NCBI RefSeq assembly: GCF_000344135.1
Contig: NZ_BAOP01000003.1
Location: forward strand, 62,001-126,000
Reading direction: 5' to 3'
Length of the DNA: 64,000 nt
Source: Gordonia malaquae NBRC 108250
Lineage (GTDB): Bacteria; Actinomycetota; Actinomycetes; Mycobacteriales; Mycobacteriaceae
Shown here piece after piece: positions 8,978 through 19,011 of the stretch. Numbering within the stretch: position 1 is the first letter of the stretch; the number at the start of each line of letters is the position of its first letter. The position numbers were made by a program, and so were the translations under genes. A model generated the notes under the pieces. It searched no databases. It worked only from the letters and a program-made list of their open reading frames with translations, and was not told the origin of the DNA.

Positions 8978-9734
8978 CGGTCAGGAAGTGATCGGACAGC
9001 GGGGCGCGGGGGCGCTCGTCGTCATTCCCACATTCAACGAACGTGAGAATCTGCCCCTGATCGTCGGACGCCTGCTCGACGCGATGTCCGACGTCCACGT
9101 GCTGGTGGTCGACGACTCGAGTCCCGACGGGACCGGTGACGTCGCCGATCAGCTTGCAGCGGACGACGCTGCGGGCCGTGTCCACGTGATGCACCGCACG
9201 GCGAAGGACGGCCTCGGCAAGGCCTACCTCGCGGGTTTCGCGTGGGGCCTGGACCGCGATTACCGCGTGATCGTCGAAATGGACGCCGACGGCAGTCACG
9301 CTCCCGAGCAGCTGCACCGGCTGTTCGACGAGATCAACGCAGGCGCCGACCTAGTCATCGGCTCGCGTTACGTCCCCGGCGGTGCATTGGTCAACTGGCC
9401 GAAGCGGCGCGAGGTGCTGTCGAAGGGCGCGAACACCTACGCGCGTCTGGCACTCGGATCCAAGATCAAGGACATCACCGCCGGTTACCGGGCGTTCCGT
9501 CGTGAGGTCCTCGAGAAGATCGGGCTCGACCAGGTCGATTCCGCGGGCTACTGCTTCCAGATCGATCTCGCCTGGCGCACCATGCAGGCCGGGTTCGTGA
9601 TCCGCGAAGTCCCCATCACGTTCACCGAACGCGCCATCGGCGAGTCGAAGATGGACGGCGGCGTGATCGCCGAGTCGTTCCTGAAGGTCGCCCGCTGGGG
9701 CATCGAAGGCCGCACCGCTCGATTCCGTCGCTGA
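8967..9734 (+). CDS. ppm1: Polyprenol-phosphate mannosyltransferase (Ppm1)
   Basis: This 255-residue GT2 glycosyltransferase has the dolichol-phosphate mannose synthase signature. [12 protein letters not shown] opens the fold, [12 protein letters not shown] binds the nucleotide, and the VEMDADGSH segment carries the DxD-type metal site. It should transfer mannose from GDP-mannose to polyprenyl phosphate, feeding lipomannan, lipoarabinomannan and protein O-mannosylation. It has no membrane segments of its own, and membrane anchoring would come through Lnt. The start ATG has GAAGGAG at 8956-8962 and overlaps lnt by 11 bases. A strong hairpin terminator follows. Confidence 0.93.
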   Translation: MSGSGQEVIGQRGAGALVVIPTFNERENLPLIVGRLLDAMSDVHVLVVDDSSPDGTGDVADQLAADDAAGRVHVMHRTAKDGLGKAYLAGFAWGLDRDYRVIVEMDADGSHAPEQLHRLFDEINAGADLVIGSRYVPGGALVNWPKRREVLSKGANTYARLALGSKIKDITAGYRAFRREVLEKIGLDQVDSAGYCFQIDLAWRTMQAGFVIREVPITFTERAIGESKMDGGVIAESFLKVARWGIEGRTARFRR

Positions 9735-9750
9735 GCGACCAGACAGATGA

Positions 9751-9780
9751 GTGAGGCCCCGTCTTTCGACGGGGCCTCAC
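9751..9780. terminator. Intrinsic terminator between ppm1 and rbpA
   Basis: A perfect 13-bp stem (GTGAGGCCCCGTC with GACGGGGCCTCAC) closes a TTTC loop and is followed by TCTTTGTTTC on the plus strand. It sits between convergent genes, so it can serve both. Confidence 0.88.
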
Positions 9781-9796
9781 TCTTTGTTTCGCGGTG

Positions 9797-10141
9797 TTAT
9801 GCGGTGCCGCCGCGGCGACGCTGCTTGAGCAGGTCGAGACGCTCGGCGAGCAGAACTTCCAGTTCCTCTTCAGAGCGGCGCTCCAGCAGCATGTCCCAGT
9901 GGGTGCGTGGCGGCTTGCCCTTCTTCTCCTCCGGCTCGGCGCCTTCGAGGATGGTGCCCTCCATGCCGTTCTTGCACGGCCACTTCGACGGGATCTCGGC
10001 GTCGTCGGCGAACGGGATGTCGAAGATCTCACCATTGTCGGTGCGGTACTGGACGATCCGCCGCGGCGCGAGGTCGTGGTCGCGGTCGGTCTCGTAGCTC
10101 ACCGCTCCGAGCCGGCTACCGCGCAGTACTCGATCAGCCAT
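9797..10141 (-). CDS. rbpA: RNA polymerase-binding protein RbpA
   Basis: This 114-residue protein is the actinobacterial transcription factor RbpA, which binds the principal sigma factor and RNA polymerase beta subunit and stabilises open complexes. It starts MADRVLRGSRLG as the family does. The core domain around residues 30-75 includes the WPCKNGMEG segment, and the C-terminal sigma-interacting helices carry RTHWDMLLERRS and EELEVLLAERLDLL. Length is as in Mycobacterium and Streptomyces. AGAGGA precedes the ATG, and a -10 TAGAAT lies at 10175-10180. It converges on ppm1 through a shared terminator. Confidence 0.97.
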   Translation of the reverse strand: MADRVLRGSRLGAVSYETDRDHDLAPRRIVQYRTDNGEIFDIPFADDAEIPSKWPCKNGMEGTILEGAEPEEKKGKPPRTHWDMLLERRSEEELEVLLAERLDLLKQRRRGGTA

Positions 10142-10174
10142 TCATGGGTCCTCTCAAAAGACAGTGGTCCGGCC

Positions 10175-10180
10175 ATTCTA
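10175..10180 (-). promoter_or_regulatory. -10 element of rbpA
   Basis: TAGAAT on the minus strand lies 33 bases before the rbpA ATG. No convincing -35 hexamer is visible at the expected spacing. Confidence 0.45.
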
Positions 10181-10238
10181 CGCGTCCCGCGCGAGTGATG
10201 CGCGGACCGGGCCGTCTGGGCCGGTAACGTAGGCAAGC

Positions 10239-10577
10239 GTGTCAGAGACGTCGACTCACAAGCGGCCGTACGCCTGCGCGTGGTGCGGTCGGCAGATGGT
10301 CGACTCCGAGACTGGTCGACGGCGGAAATACTGCAAACGATCGTGCCGTCAACGCGCTTACGAACAGAGAACACTCCTGGAGGGCACGGCTATTCCCGGC
10401 GACGCCCTCATCCTGTCGGCGGCCGAGGCCGAAGCTCTCGGCGATCGACTGTTCGAACTCCGATGCGCCGCCGAAGACATCCGTACCGCGCTCGCCGAGA
10501 ACGCCGACCAGGCGTCGTTGACCTCGATGGCCGACGAGCTTGTTCGGATGGCTGACGAGGCAGAAAGGCTCCGATGA
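10239..10577 (+). CDS. Small zinc-ribbon/CGNR-like protein, first gene of an operon
   Basis: I recognise no named family for this 112-residue protein. Residues 13-35 form a likely zinc-binding site, CAWCGRQM followed by YCKRSCRQRAYEQR, with a CxxC...CxxxC layout and an arginine-rich segment suggestive of nucleic-acid binding. The remaining two thirds is helical and acidic (EAEALGDRLFELRCAAEDIRTAL). The start is GTG. Its last codons overlap the ATG of the next gene (ATGA), so it is the first member of a tightly packed four-gene set ending at 12777. A DNA- or RNA-binding role is an inference. Confidence 0.75.
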   Translation: MSETSTHKRPYACAWCGRQMVDSETGRRRKYCKRSCRQRAYEQRTLLEGTAIPGDALILSAAEAEALGDRLFELRCAAEDIRTALAENADQASLTSMADELVRMADEAERLR

Positions 10578-11686
10578 CCACCTTCCGAATCTTCGGGGCG
10601 TCGATCGCCGTCACCGTCGTCGCGCTGATCGTGGCCTTCCTCTACGGAGGCTGGGCCGGGGTCGCCGTGGCCGCCATTCTCGGCATCCTCGAGATCTCGC
10701 TGTCGTTCGACAACGCCGTCATCAACGCCACCGTCCTCGAACGGATGAGCCCGATCTGGCAGCGGATCTTCCTGACCGTCGGTGTCCTCATCGCGGTGTT
10801 CGGCATGCGTCTGGTGTTCCCGCTCGCCATCGTGTGGGCGACGTCCGGGCTCAACCCGGTCGACGCGATGGATCTTGCGCTCAATCCTCCCGCGGACGGA
10901 GCATCACACTTCCCAGACGGGTCCGCGAGCTACGAGACACTCCTGACCGACGCTCACCCACAGATCGCGGCGTTCGGCGGAATGTTCCTGCTCATGCTGT
11001 TTCTCGACTTCCTGTTCGACGACTCCGGGATCACCTGGCTCTCGCCGATCGAGGACCCGCTGACGAAGGTCGGAAGACTGCCGAACGCATCGACGATCCT
11101 GGCCCTCGGAGCGCTGGTCATCGCGGCACAGTTCGCAGAATCTGATCACCTCGTCGGTGTGCTCACCGCAGGGGTGCTCGGCCTGTTCACATACCTGCTC
11201 GTCAACGGGCTCACGGGACTGGTCGGCCAGGGCGATCCGGACGAGGGCCGCGCCGGCGCCACCGAGGTGGTCAAGGCGGTCGGCAAGGCGGGGTTCTTCC
11301 TGTTCCTCTACCTCGAGGTCCTCGACGCGTCGTTCTCGTTCGACGGTGTGATCGGCGCGTTCGCGATCACCTCGGATCCGATCCTCATCGCGCTCGGACT
11401 CGGATTCATCGGCGCGATGTTCGTGAGGTCCATCACCGTGTACCTGGTGCGGGCGGGAACATTGGCGGAGTACCGCTACCTCGAGCACGGTGCACACTGG
11501 GCGATCGGCGCTCTCGCGGTGATCATGCTGGTCAGCATCCACCTCGAGGTGCCAGAACTGGTCACCGGACTGATCGGAGTCGCCTTCATCGGGGCGTCCG
11601 CGTTGTCGAGCATCGTCGCCAACCGTCGTGATGCGGCACGCACCGACGACACGGACGATCTGCCCACCGTAGAATCTCGTACGTGA
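10574..11686 (+). CDS. DUF475 / TerC-like integral membrane protein
   Basis: This 370-residue polytopic protein belongs to the DUF475 branch of the TerC superfamily. About nine hydrophobic segments are visible. The conserved acidic intramembrane motifs are EISLSFDNAVIN (residues 40-51) and the repeat-related EVLDASFSFDGVIGAF near 240, both typical of TerC-like metal-exchange or resistance proteins. A cytoplasmic loop LFDDSGITWLSPIEDPLTKVG separates the halves. The start overlaps the upstream stop and its own stop overlaps the cyclase GTG. Metal export, possibly manganese or tellurite-related, is the family inference; the ion is unknown. Confidence 0.85.
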   Translation: MTTFRIFGASIAVTVVALIVAFLYGGWAGVAVAAILGILEISLSFDNAVINATVLERMSPIWQRIFLTVGVLIAVFGMRLVFPLAIVWATSGLNPVDAMDLALNPPADGASHFPDGSASYETLLTDAHPQIAAFGGMFLLMLFLDFLFDDSGITWLSPIEDPLTKVGRLPNASTILALGALVIAAQFAESDHLVGVLTAGVLGLFTYLLVNGLTGLVGQGDPDEGRAGATEVVKAVGKAGFFLFLYLEVLDASFSFDGVIGAFAITSDPILIALGLGFIGAMFVRSITVYLVRAGTLAEYRYLEHGAHWAIGALAVIMLVSIHLEVPELVTGLIGVAFIGASALSSIVANRRDAARTDDTDDLPTVESRT

Positions 11687-12492
11687 CACCACCGCGCCCG
11701 GAGCCGAGTCCAGAGGACACCTCGTGGTCGTCGTTGAACCGGGCGAACAAGTTTCTGACCCGCACGGATTCGAGCGAGGCGGCACTGAAGGCCGCTCGAT
11801 TCGCACGCAGCCTCGCGCCGGGGGAGACGATCGCACCGAAGACCGACCGGACGTCCGATCGAGTCGCGCGGATGATCGGCGACGCGAACGCCGACCGACC
11901 GAGCGCGGTACGCGAGCTCGGGCTGGCATCGGTAGCCGTGTGGCAGAACATCGTCGAACGCCGCAGACCTGCACCCGACAGCGCACCTGTGCCCGCGACG
12001 ATTCTCTTCACCGACATCGTCAGCTTCTCCACCTGGGCGCTCCGCGCGGGCGACGATCACGTGCTCGACCTCATCGGCCAGGTCAACGAAGCGTGTGCGC
12101 GCGTGATCCGACGGCGGGGCGGACAGGTCGTCAAAACGCTCGGCGACGGAACGATGGCCGTGTTCGTCGACGCCGAACAGGCGATCTCCGCTGCCTACGA
12201 GTGCGGTGAAGCCGTCAACGCGATCACCGTCGCAGGGCATCGTCCGGCATTGCGAGCAGGCTTGCACACCGGCGCGCCGCGCGCGGTCGGCGACGACTTT
12301 CTCGGCGTCGACGTCAACATCGCGGCCCGCGTGTGCGATGCGGCCGGGGCGAGCGAGGTGTTCATCAGTGACGCGACACTCGCCGCCGTCGACGCTGACA
12401 AGTATGTGGTCAAGCGCCGTCGATTCCGTGCGAAGGGTGTGCCGAAGGAGATGACCGTGTACCGCGTCCTCCCTCGGTACGACGAGGAGTGA
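11683..12492 (+). CDS. Class III adenylate cyclase
   Basis: This 269-residue protein carries a class III nucleotide cyclase domain from about residue 104. Metal-binding aspartates are D111 (FTDIVSFS) and D155 (LGDGTMAVF). The adenine-specifying pair is K151 and D210, and the transition-state residues are N212 and R216 (GVDVNIAAR), so all canonical catalytic residues are present. The N-terminal 100 residues are helical without a recognised domain or membrane segment, so it is probably a soluble enzyme with an unknown regulatory region. GTG overlaps the DUF475 stop. Its place beside a membrane metal protein and two zinc-ribbon proteins suggests, but does not prove, a shared signalling role. Confidence 0.9.
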   Translation: MTPPRPEPSPEDTSWSSLNRANKFLTRTDSSEAALKAARFARSLAPGETIAPKTDRTSDRVARMIGDANADRPSAVRELGLASVAVWQNIVERRRPAPDSAPVPATILFTDIVSFSTWALRAGDDHVLDLIGQVNEACARVIRRRGGQVVKTLGDGTMAVFVDAEQAISAAYECGEAVNAITVAGHRPALRAGLHTGAPRAVGDDFLGVDVNIAARVCDAAGASEVFISDATLAAVDADKYVVKRRRFRAKGVPKEMTVYRVLPRYDEE

Positions 12493-12498
12493 GCTGTG

Positions 12499-12777
12499 AT
12501 GCCGCTCTTCGACGACGACGAGCTTCGCGAGTACTACCAGCGGATGGAGGACAGGACGGCGGCCGCGCACGCCCGTCCGCGTCGACGCCGTCGCGAGGTC
12601 CCGACTGTCACGTTCACCTGCCCGACGCCTGAGAAGATCGCGTACGACGACTATCCCGCGGTGATGGGCGCGATTCTCGCCATCAGCCGCGCATCACGTG
12701 CGCGTCCGTCTCTGCGTTGTTACGAGTGTCGCTGCGGTTTCTGGCACCTGACAAGCGGTATTCCGCGACCGTCGTAA
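12499..12777 (+). CDS. Small zinc-ribbon protein, last gene of operon
   Basis: This protein of about 92 residues starts at ATG 12499 or GTG 12496, a few bases after the cyclase stop. It has an acidic start (LFDDDELREYYQRMED), an arginine-rich middle and a C-terminal zinc-ribbon-like pattern. FTCPTPEKIAY supplies one cysteine and CYECRCGFWHLT supplies three cysteines and a histidine. Similar short proteins with the CGxWHLT ending occur widely in actinobacteria and their phages, where they are unnamed. Nucleic-acid binding is possible. Confidence 0.75.
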   Translation: MPLFDDDELREYYQRMEDRTAAAHARPRRRRREVPTVTFTCPTPEKIAYDDYPAVMGAILAISRASRARPSLRCYECRCGFWHLTSGIPRPS

Positions 12778-12794
12778 CCCTCGGGAAGAACGAA

Positions 12795-12828
12795 AAGGGC
12801 CACGACCTCGGGTGAGGTCGTGGCCCTT
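12795..12828. terminator. Strong bidirectional terminator
   Basis: A perfect 15-bp stem (AAGGGCCACGACCTC with GAGGTCGTGGCCCTT) closes a GGGT loop. It lies between the end of the cyclase operon and the stop of the convergent 52-residue gene and can end both transcripts; on the minus strand the stem ends in TTTTCGTT. Confidence 0.88.
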
Positions 12829-12846
12829 CGCGGGTGTTGAGGCGAG

Positions 12847-13005
12847 TCAGCGGCGGCGCTGCGTGGGTCCGAGCACCGAGACCGGCGAGTTGGACAGCTG
12901 CAGGTTCGTGCGATCAGCGTGGCTCATGTTCATCGCCCGGTTGATGCGGCGTCCGTAAACGCGAATCGTCGAGCCGATAGTGGGACTGGTGCGGTTGTTG
13001 CGCAT
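12847..13005 (-). CDS. Very basic 52-residue protein, unknown function
   Basis: This small gene encodes MRNNRTSPTIGSTIRVYGRR and continues to a C-terminal GPTQRRR. It has ten arginines, no lysine or cysteine, one aspartate and no hydrophobic stretch, so a nucleic-acid or ribosome partner is plausible. Four independent signals support it. A GGAGGAGGA ribosome-binding site lies 7 bases upstream of the ATG. The promoter is near consensus (TTGACG, 17 bp, TACATT). Direct repeats lie upstream of it. A perfect 15-bp terminator hairpin lies just past the stop. An in-frame ATG 12 codons earlier would lie between the -10 and the ribosome-binding site and is unlikely. I do not recognise the family. Confidence 0.78.
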   Translation of the reverse strand: MRNNRTSPTIGSTIRVYGRRINRAMNMSHADRTNLQLSNSPVSVLGPTQRRR

Positions 13006-13040
13006 GGTGGAGTCCTCCTCCGTCGTCTTCAGTCCACACA

Positions 13041-13069
13041 AATGTAACCAACGAGAAAGCCCACGTCAA
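13041..13069 (-). promoter_or_regulatory. Promoter of the 52-residue gene
   Basis: The -35 TTGACG (13069-13064) and -10 TACATT (13046-13041) are separated by 17 bp, the best vegetative promoter match in the window. Transcription should start near 13034, giving a leader of about 28 bases. Confidence 0.8.
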
Positions 13070-13085
13070 CTTTCATTACCGGCGT

Positions 13086-13107
13086 GTTCACTTTGTGTTC
13101 ACCTTGT
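13086..13107. promoter_or_regulatory. Two 11-bp direct repeats, PhoP/RegX3-like box
   Basis: GTTCACTTTGT and GTTCACCTTGT follow each other without a gap and differ at one base. The GTTCACC plus four-base layout is the pattern described for actinobacterial PHO boxes, and similar 11-bp periods are bound by mycobacterial PhoP-type regulators. The pair is centred about 62 bases upstream of the predicted start site of the 52-residue gene, a usual activator position. Confidence 0.5.
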
Positions 13108-13140
13108 GGGTAACCCGGCGCACACCAGACGCGAGAGAAG

Positions 13141-14178
13141 TCACTCGGCGACGAGAGCCGCCAGTCGTTCCACTTCGGCAGGCGATCCGGGGGAGACGAG
13201 CATCGTTGTCACGCCCGCGGCCTCCCAGCGCTTGATCTCCTTCTGGACGTGCGCCTCGTCGCCGATGATGGCCGAATCGTCGACCGCTTCGTTGGGAATG
13301 ATCGCTGCGGCTTCGGCCTTGCGGCCGGAGCGGAAGAGTTCGGTCACCTCGTCGACGACGTCGCCGTAACCCATGCGGCGGTACACCTCGGCGTGGAAGT
13401 TCGTGTCCTCGCTGCCCATGCCGCCCATGTAGAGCGCGAGGAACGGCTTGATGCCGGCGTACGCGGCCGCCGGGTCGTCGGTCACCACGATCTGCGCAGT
13501 CGCACAGATCTCGAACGTCTCGCGGGTGTTGCGCGCGCCGGGACGGTTGAAGCCTTCGTCCAGCCACTCGTTGTACTGATCGGCGAGGCGGGGTGTGTAG
13601 AACAGCGGCAGCCAGCCGTCGGCGATCTCTGCAGTCAGCGCGATGTTCTTGGGCCCTTCGGCTCCGAGGAAGATCGGGATGTCCTTGCGAAGGGGATGCA
13701 CGATCGACTTGAGCGGCTTACCGAGTCCGGTGGTTCCCTCGCCCGCCAACGGAAGTCGATAGTGCGGTCCGTCGCTGGTCACCGGCGCTTCACGAGCCCA
13801 GACCTGGCGCATGATGTCGATGTACTCGCGGGTCCGCGCGAGCGGCTTCGGAAACTTCTGGCCGTACCACCCTTCGACAACCTGCGGACCGGACACGCCG
13901 AGCCCGACGATGTGACGCCCTCCGGAGAGGTGGTCCAGCGTCTGAGCGGCCATCGCACACGCGGTGGGTGTGCGAGCGGACAGCTGAATCACCGACGTGC
14001 CGAGGCGGACCCGCTCCGTGGAACTGCCCCACCAGGACAGGGGAGTGTAGGCGTCCGACCCCCACGCCTCGGCGGTGAACACCGCGTCGAAATCGTGCTC
14101 TTCGGCGGCCGCCACGAGTTCGGCGTGATTGTGCGGGGGCTGTGCGCCCCAGTATCCGAGCTGCAATCCGAGTTTCAT
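13141..14178 (-). CDS. LLM-class F420-dependent oxidoreductase
   Basis: This 345-residue TIM-barrel protein belongs to the luciferase-like F420-dependent oxidoreductases, resembling the mycobacterial Rv3520c group. It begins MKLGLQLGYWG and has the motifs FTAEAWGSDAYTPLSWWG, RVRLGTSVIQLSARTP, LSGGRHIVGLGVSGPQVVEGWYG and IPIFLGAEGPKN found in that group. It should use reduced F420 to reduce an unknown substrate. The ATG at 14178 matches the family start, and GGCGGA lies just before it. It lies downstream of katG but is separated from it by a hairpin. Confidence 0.87.
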   Translation of the reverse strand: MKLGLQLGYWGAQPPHNHAELVAAAEEHDFDAVFTAEAWGSDAYTPLSWWGSSTERVRLGTSVIQLSARTPTACAMAAQTLDHLSGGRHIVGLGVSGPQVVEGWYGQKFPKPLARTREYIDIMRQVWAREAPVTSDGPHYRLPLAGEGTTGLGKPLKSIVHPLRKDIPIFLGAEGPKNIALTAEIADGWLPLFYTPRLADQYNEWLDEGFNRPGARNTRETFEICATAQIVVTDDPAAAYAGIKPFLALYMGGMGSEDTNFHAEVYRRMGYGDVVDEVTELFRSGRKAEAAAIIPNEAVDDSAIIGDEAHVQKEIKRWEAAGVTTMLVSPGSPAEVERLAALVAE

Positions 14179-14208
14179 TCCGCCAATGTAGCGCGCGCCA
14201 CAATCACA

Positions 14209-14241
14209 GCCGGGCCGGGCCCATGAAGGACCCGGCCCGGC
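14209..14241 (-). terminator. GC-rich hairpin after katG
   Basis: An 11-bp stem (GCCGGGCCGGG with CCCGGCCCGGC) with an 11-base loop lies 12 bases after the katG stop. There is no long T run, as is common for actinobacterial terminators. Confidence 0.65.
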
Positions 14242-14253
14242 ATGTGGCAAGCG

Positions 14254-16949
<2,696 letters not shown>

Positions 16950-16956
16950 GCCTCGA

Positions 16957-17982
16957 TCATGCCCTGTTTTCTGGACTGAGTCCAGTCTTTTCGGGATGAA
17001 GATCAACAAGATCCGCATGAACTCCTGGTGACAGCAGGCGGGCGGGCACGTCGACGAGCATCGATTCGATGGCGGTCTCGGCGACTCCGCTCGCTCGCAG
17101 ATCCGGAATCACTCGACCGGTGACCTGGAAGAAGTCCCAATCGCCGACGTGCGTCATCGCCGTGGCGTCGAACCAGTCGCTGACGCAGAACGCGTCCTGC
17201 GACAACACCATCCGGTCGGCGTACCCGTGTTCGAGCATCGTCAGCAGGGTCGCCAGACGGTCGCCGTAGGGGAGCAGCAGATCAAGACCGAAACGATCCA
17301 TGCCGATGATCGAGCCGGCGTCGGCGATCCGCATCAAATAGTCGACATCGGTCGAGTCGCCGCTGTGCGCCAGCATCACCCGCGTCAGATCGACGCCCTC
17401 CTCGGCGAGTACGCGCTGTGCGACCAGACCCGACTGCGTGTGCGGATTGGTGTGAACCACCACTCCGATGCCCGTGGCGGCCGCGACGCGCCCCACCGAC
17501 CGCATCACCCGCTCCACACCTGGCGTGAGCCCCTCGGACTCCAGCACGCAGACGAGAAAACCCGCCTTGATCGACGTGGTCCCGATCCCCTCGGTGATGT
17601 CTCTGGTGAGCATCTCGTCCAGCGGGTCGTCGACGTCGAATCCCAGTCCCGGCCCCGTGTAGTGCAGTTGGAAGGGCAGGTCGTTGAACGTGAACACCCC
17701 GGTCGCCGCGACGATGTTCAGGTCGACCCGTTCGGCCACCTTCGCGACCCGCTCGATGTCTCGACCGATGCCGAGAACCGACACGTCCATGATCGTGTCG
17801 ATTCCGGACTGCTTCACTCGGGTCAGCGTCTCGACCGCACGATCGATCTCAGCGGTCTCGTCCCAGTCGCGGAGATAGTTCAGCCGGAAGTCCTCCTGGA
17901 CGGCGAAGACGTGCTCGTGGGCGAGCACCCTACCCAGCTGATCGGCGCCGACGGCTCCGGCGACCGTGTTGATGCGGTCCAA
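16957..17982 (-). CDS. Phosphotriesterase-family hydrolase
   Basis: This 341-residue TIM-barrel metal hydrolase resembles the phosphotriesterase-like lactonases such as mycobacterial Php. Visible metal-site residues are the HxH of VLAHEHVF, the carbamylated Lys in TTSIKAGFL, the His in GVVVHTN, the His in MLAHSGDS and the Asp in VLSQDAFC. Lactonase or esterase activity is likely; the substrate is unknown. The best start is TTG at 17982, with AGAGG 5 bases upstream and directly before the conserved DRINTVAG; no ATG or GTG lies nearby. The stop is 7 bases before furA, so the furA operator lies in its last codons. Confidence 0.85.
   Translation of the reverse strand: MDRINTVAGAVGADQLGRVLAHEHVFAVQEDFRLNYLRDWDETAEIDRAVETLTRVKQSGIDTIMDVSVLGIGRDIERVAKVAERVDLNIVAATGVFTFNDLPFQLHYTGPGLGFDVDDPLDEMLTRDITEGIGTTSIKAGFLVCVLESEGLTPGVERVMRSVGRVAAATGIGVVVHTNPHTQSGLVAQRVLAEEGVDLTRVMLAHSGDSTDVDYLMRIADAGSIIGMDRFGLDLLLPYGDRLATLLTMLEHGYADRMVLSQDAFCVSDWFDATAMTHVGDWDFFQVTGRVIPDLRASGVAETAIESMLVDVPARLLSPGVHADLVDLHPEKTGLSPENRA
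16971..16985. promoter_or_regulatory. Candidate FurA operator (dyad CTGGACT-G-AGTCCAG)
   Basis: A perfect 7-1-7 palindrome is flanked by TTTT on one side and TTTT/AAAA-rich sequence on the other. It is centred 29 bases upstream of the furA ATG. Autorepression of furA-katG from such a site is known in mycobacteria. Here the site lies within the 3' coding end of the upstream gene. Confidence 0.7.
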
Positions 17983-18126
17983 TATGACCTCTCGTCGAGA
18001 CAGGCACCCGACGGCCTGTAGTAGTGACGACCACGCTAACTGTTCCGGACTGCGCGCGAAGGGTGTTCGCCCGACCCGAGCGAGGACCACAGCACTCTCT
18101 CAGGACCGGTGGTCGATGCTGGAGTG

Positions 18127-18816
18127 ATGCACTCGACTGACACCACGACGCGACGGCCCCTTCGGTGGGCGGCAGCCGCGACCGGCGCACTCCTGGTCCT
18201 CATCGCCGCTGTCGCCGTTCTCGGCGGCCCACTCCGCAACGATCGACTCGTCACCCGGTTCGTCGCGGGCCACCGGACCGACTGGCTCATCGACACGGCG
18301 AAGGCGATCTCGACGATGCTCAGTCCGGTGACGACGGTCGTCTTCGCCGTCACCATCTCCGTGGTGTTCATGTACCGCGACCGCTCTGTTCGGCGGGCGG
18401 CTGCACTCCTGACGGGAGTGTGCGGGGCGGCTGGAGTCGCCGAACTCCTGAAACTGCTCGTTGATCGTCGTCGGCCTCCGTTCGCCGTTCAGGTCGAGAC
18501 CCACGAGGCGGCCCAGTCGTTCCCGTCCGGACACGTCACCGGCGCCACGGCGCTGGTGGTCGGTCTCGCGGTGCTCGCTGCGCCGGCGGCATCGGCAAAC
18601 CTTCGGGCGACGATGCTGTCGATGGCCGCAGTCGTCGCAGTCGCGTCAGCCGTCTCTCGCGTCTACTTGGGCATGCACTGGACATCGGACGTCGTCGCAG
18701 GGCTGCTCCTCGGGGCGGCAACGTCTCTGACGGCGCCTGCGATCGTGAACCGCCTCGACCGTGTGATCGATCCGATCGACGCGCGGTTGTTCCGACGCGG
18801 CACGGCGTCGGCATAG
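18127..18816 (+). CDS. PAP2-family membrane phosphatase
   Basis: This 229-residue type 2 phosphatidic acid phosphatase homologue has the three active-site motifs in order. They are KLLVDRRRP (KxxxxxxRP), SFPSGH and SRVYLGMHWTSD (SRx5Hx3D). About six hydrophobic segments surround them, placing it in the cytoplasmic membrane with an outward active site. It probably acts on undecaprenyl pyrophosphate or another lipid phosphate. ATG 18127 gives a natural N-terminus, and a GTG at 18109 would add 6 residues; neither has an ideal ribosome-binding site. It is divergent from the phosphotriesterase gene and followed by the long palindrome. Confidence 0.88.
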   Translation: MHSTDTTTRRPLRWAAAATGALLVLIAAVAVLGGPLRNDRLVTRFVAGHRTDWLIDTAKAISTMLSPVTTVVFAVTISVVFMYRDRSVRRAAALLTGVCGAAGVAELLKLLVDRRRPPFAVQVETHEAAQSFPSGHVTGATALVVGLAVLAAPAASANLRATMLSMAAVVAVASAVSRVYLGMHWTSDVVAGLLLGAATSLTAPAIVNRLDRVIDPIDARLFRRGTASA

Positions 18817-18837
18817 AACCATCGCCCGGTGGCACTG

Positions 18838-18999
18838 GTGTCGCGTGTTGGAAGTTCCTTAATGGTTGGCGGCACCCCGCTGCACACCTGGCAGCGTTGT
18901 CGTCGGTCGCGATACCTGCCGGTATCCCTCCCTCCTCCGCCTTGCCAGCTGCACAGCGGAGCACCACCAACCCGTCTAGGAACTTCCAACACGCGACAC
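18838..18999. repeat. 162-bp imperfect palindrome between PAP2 and kinase genes
   Basis: The outer 22 bp are perfect inverted repeats (18838-18859 and 18978-18999, beginning GTGTCGCGTGTTGGAAG). Inside, the two arms remain alignable nearly to the centre. Two inner blocks, GGTTGG...CCGCTG and CTGGCA, match across the axis, and the tip is GATACC-TGCC-GGTATC. Six of the seven mismatches in the 30-base inner block next to the outer stem would be G-U pairs if the minus strand is transcribed. The element ends 12 bases before the kinase ATG. It may be a MITE-like element, a structured RNA or a terminator. Confidence 0.85.
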
Positions 19000-19011
19000 T
19001 AGGCTGTCCTC

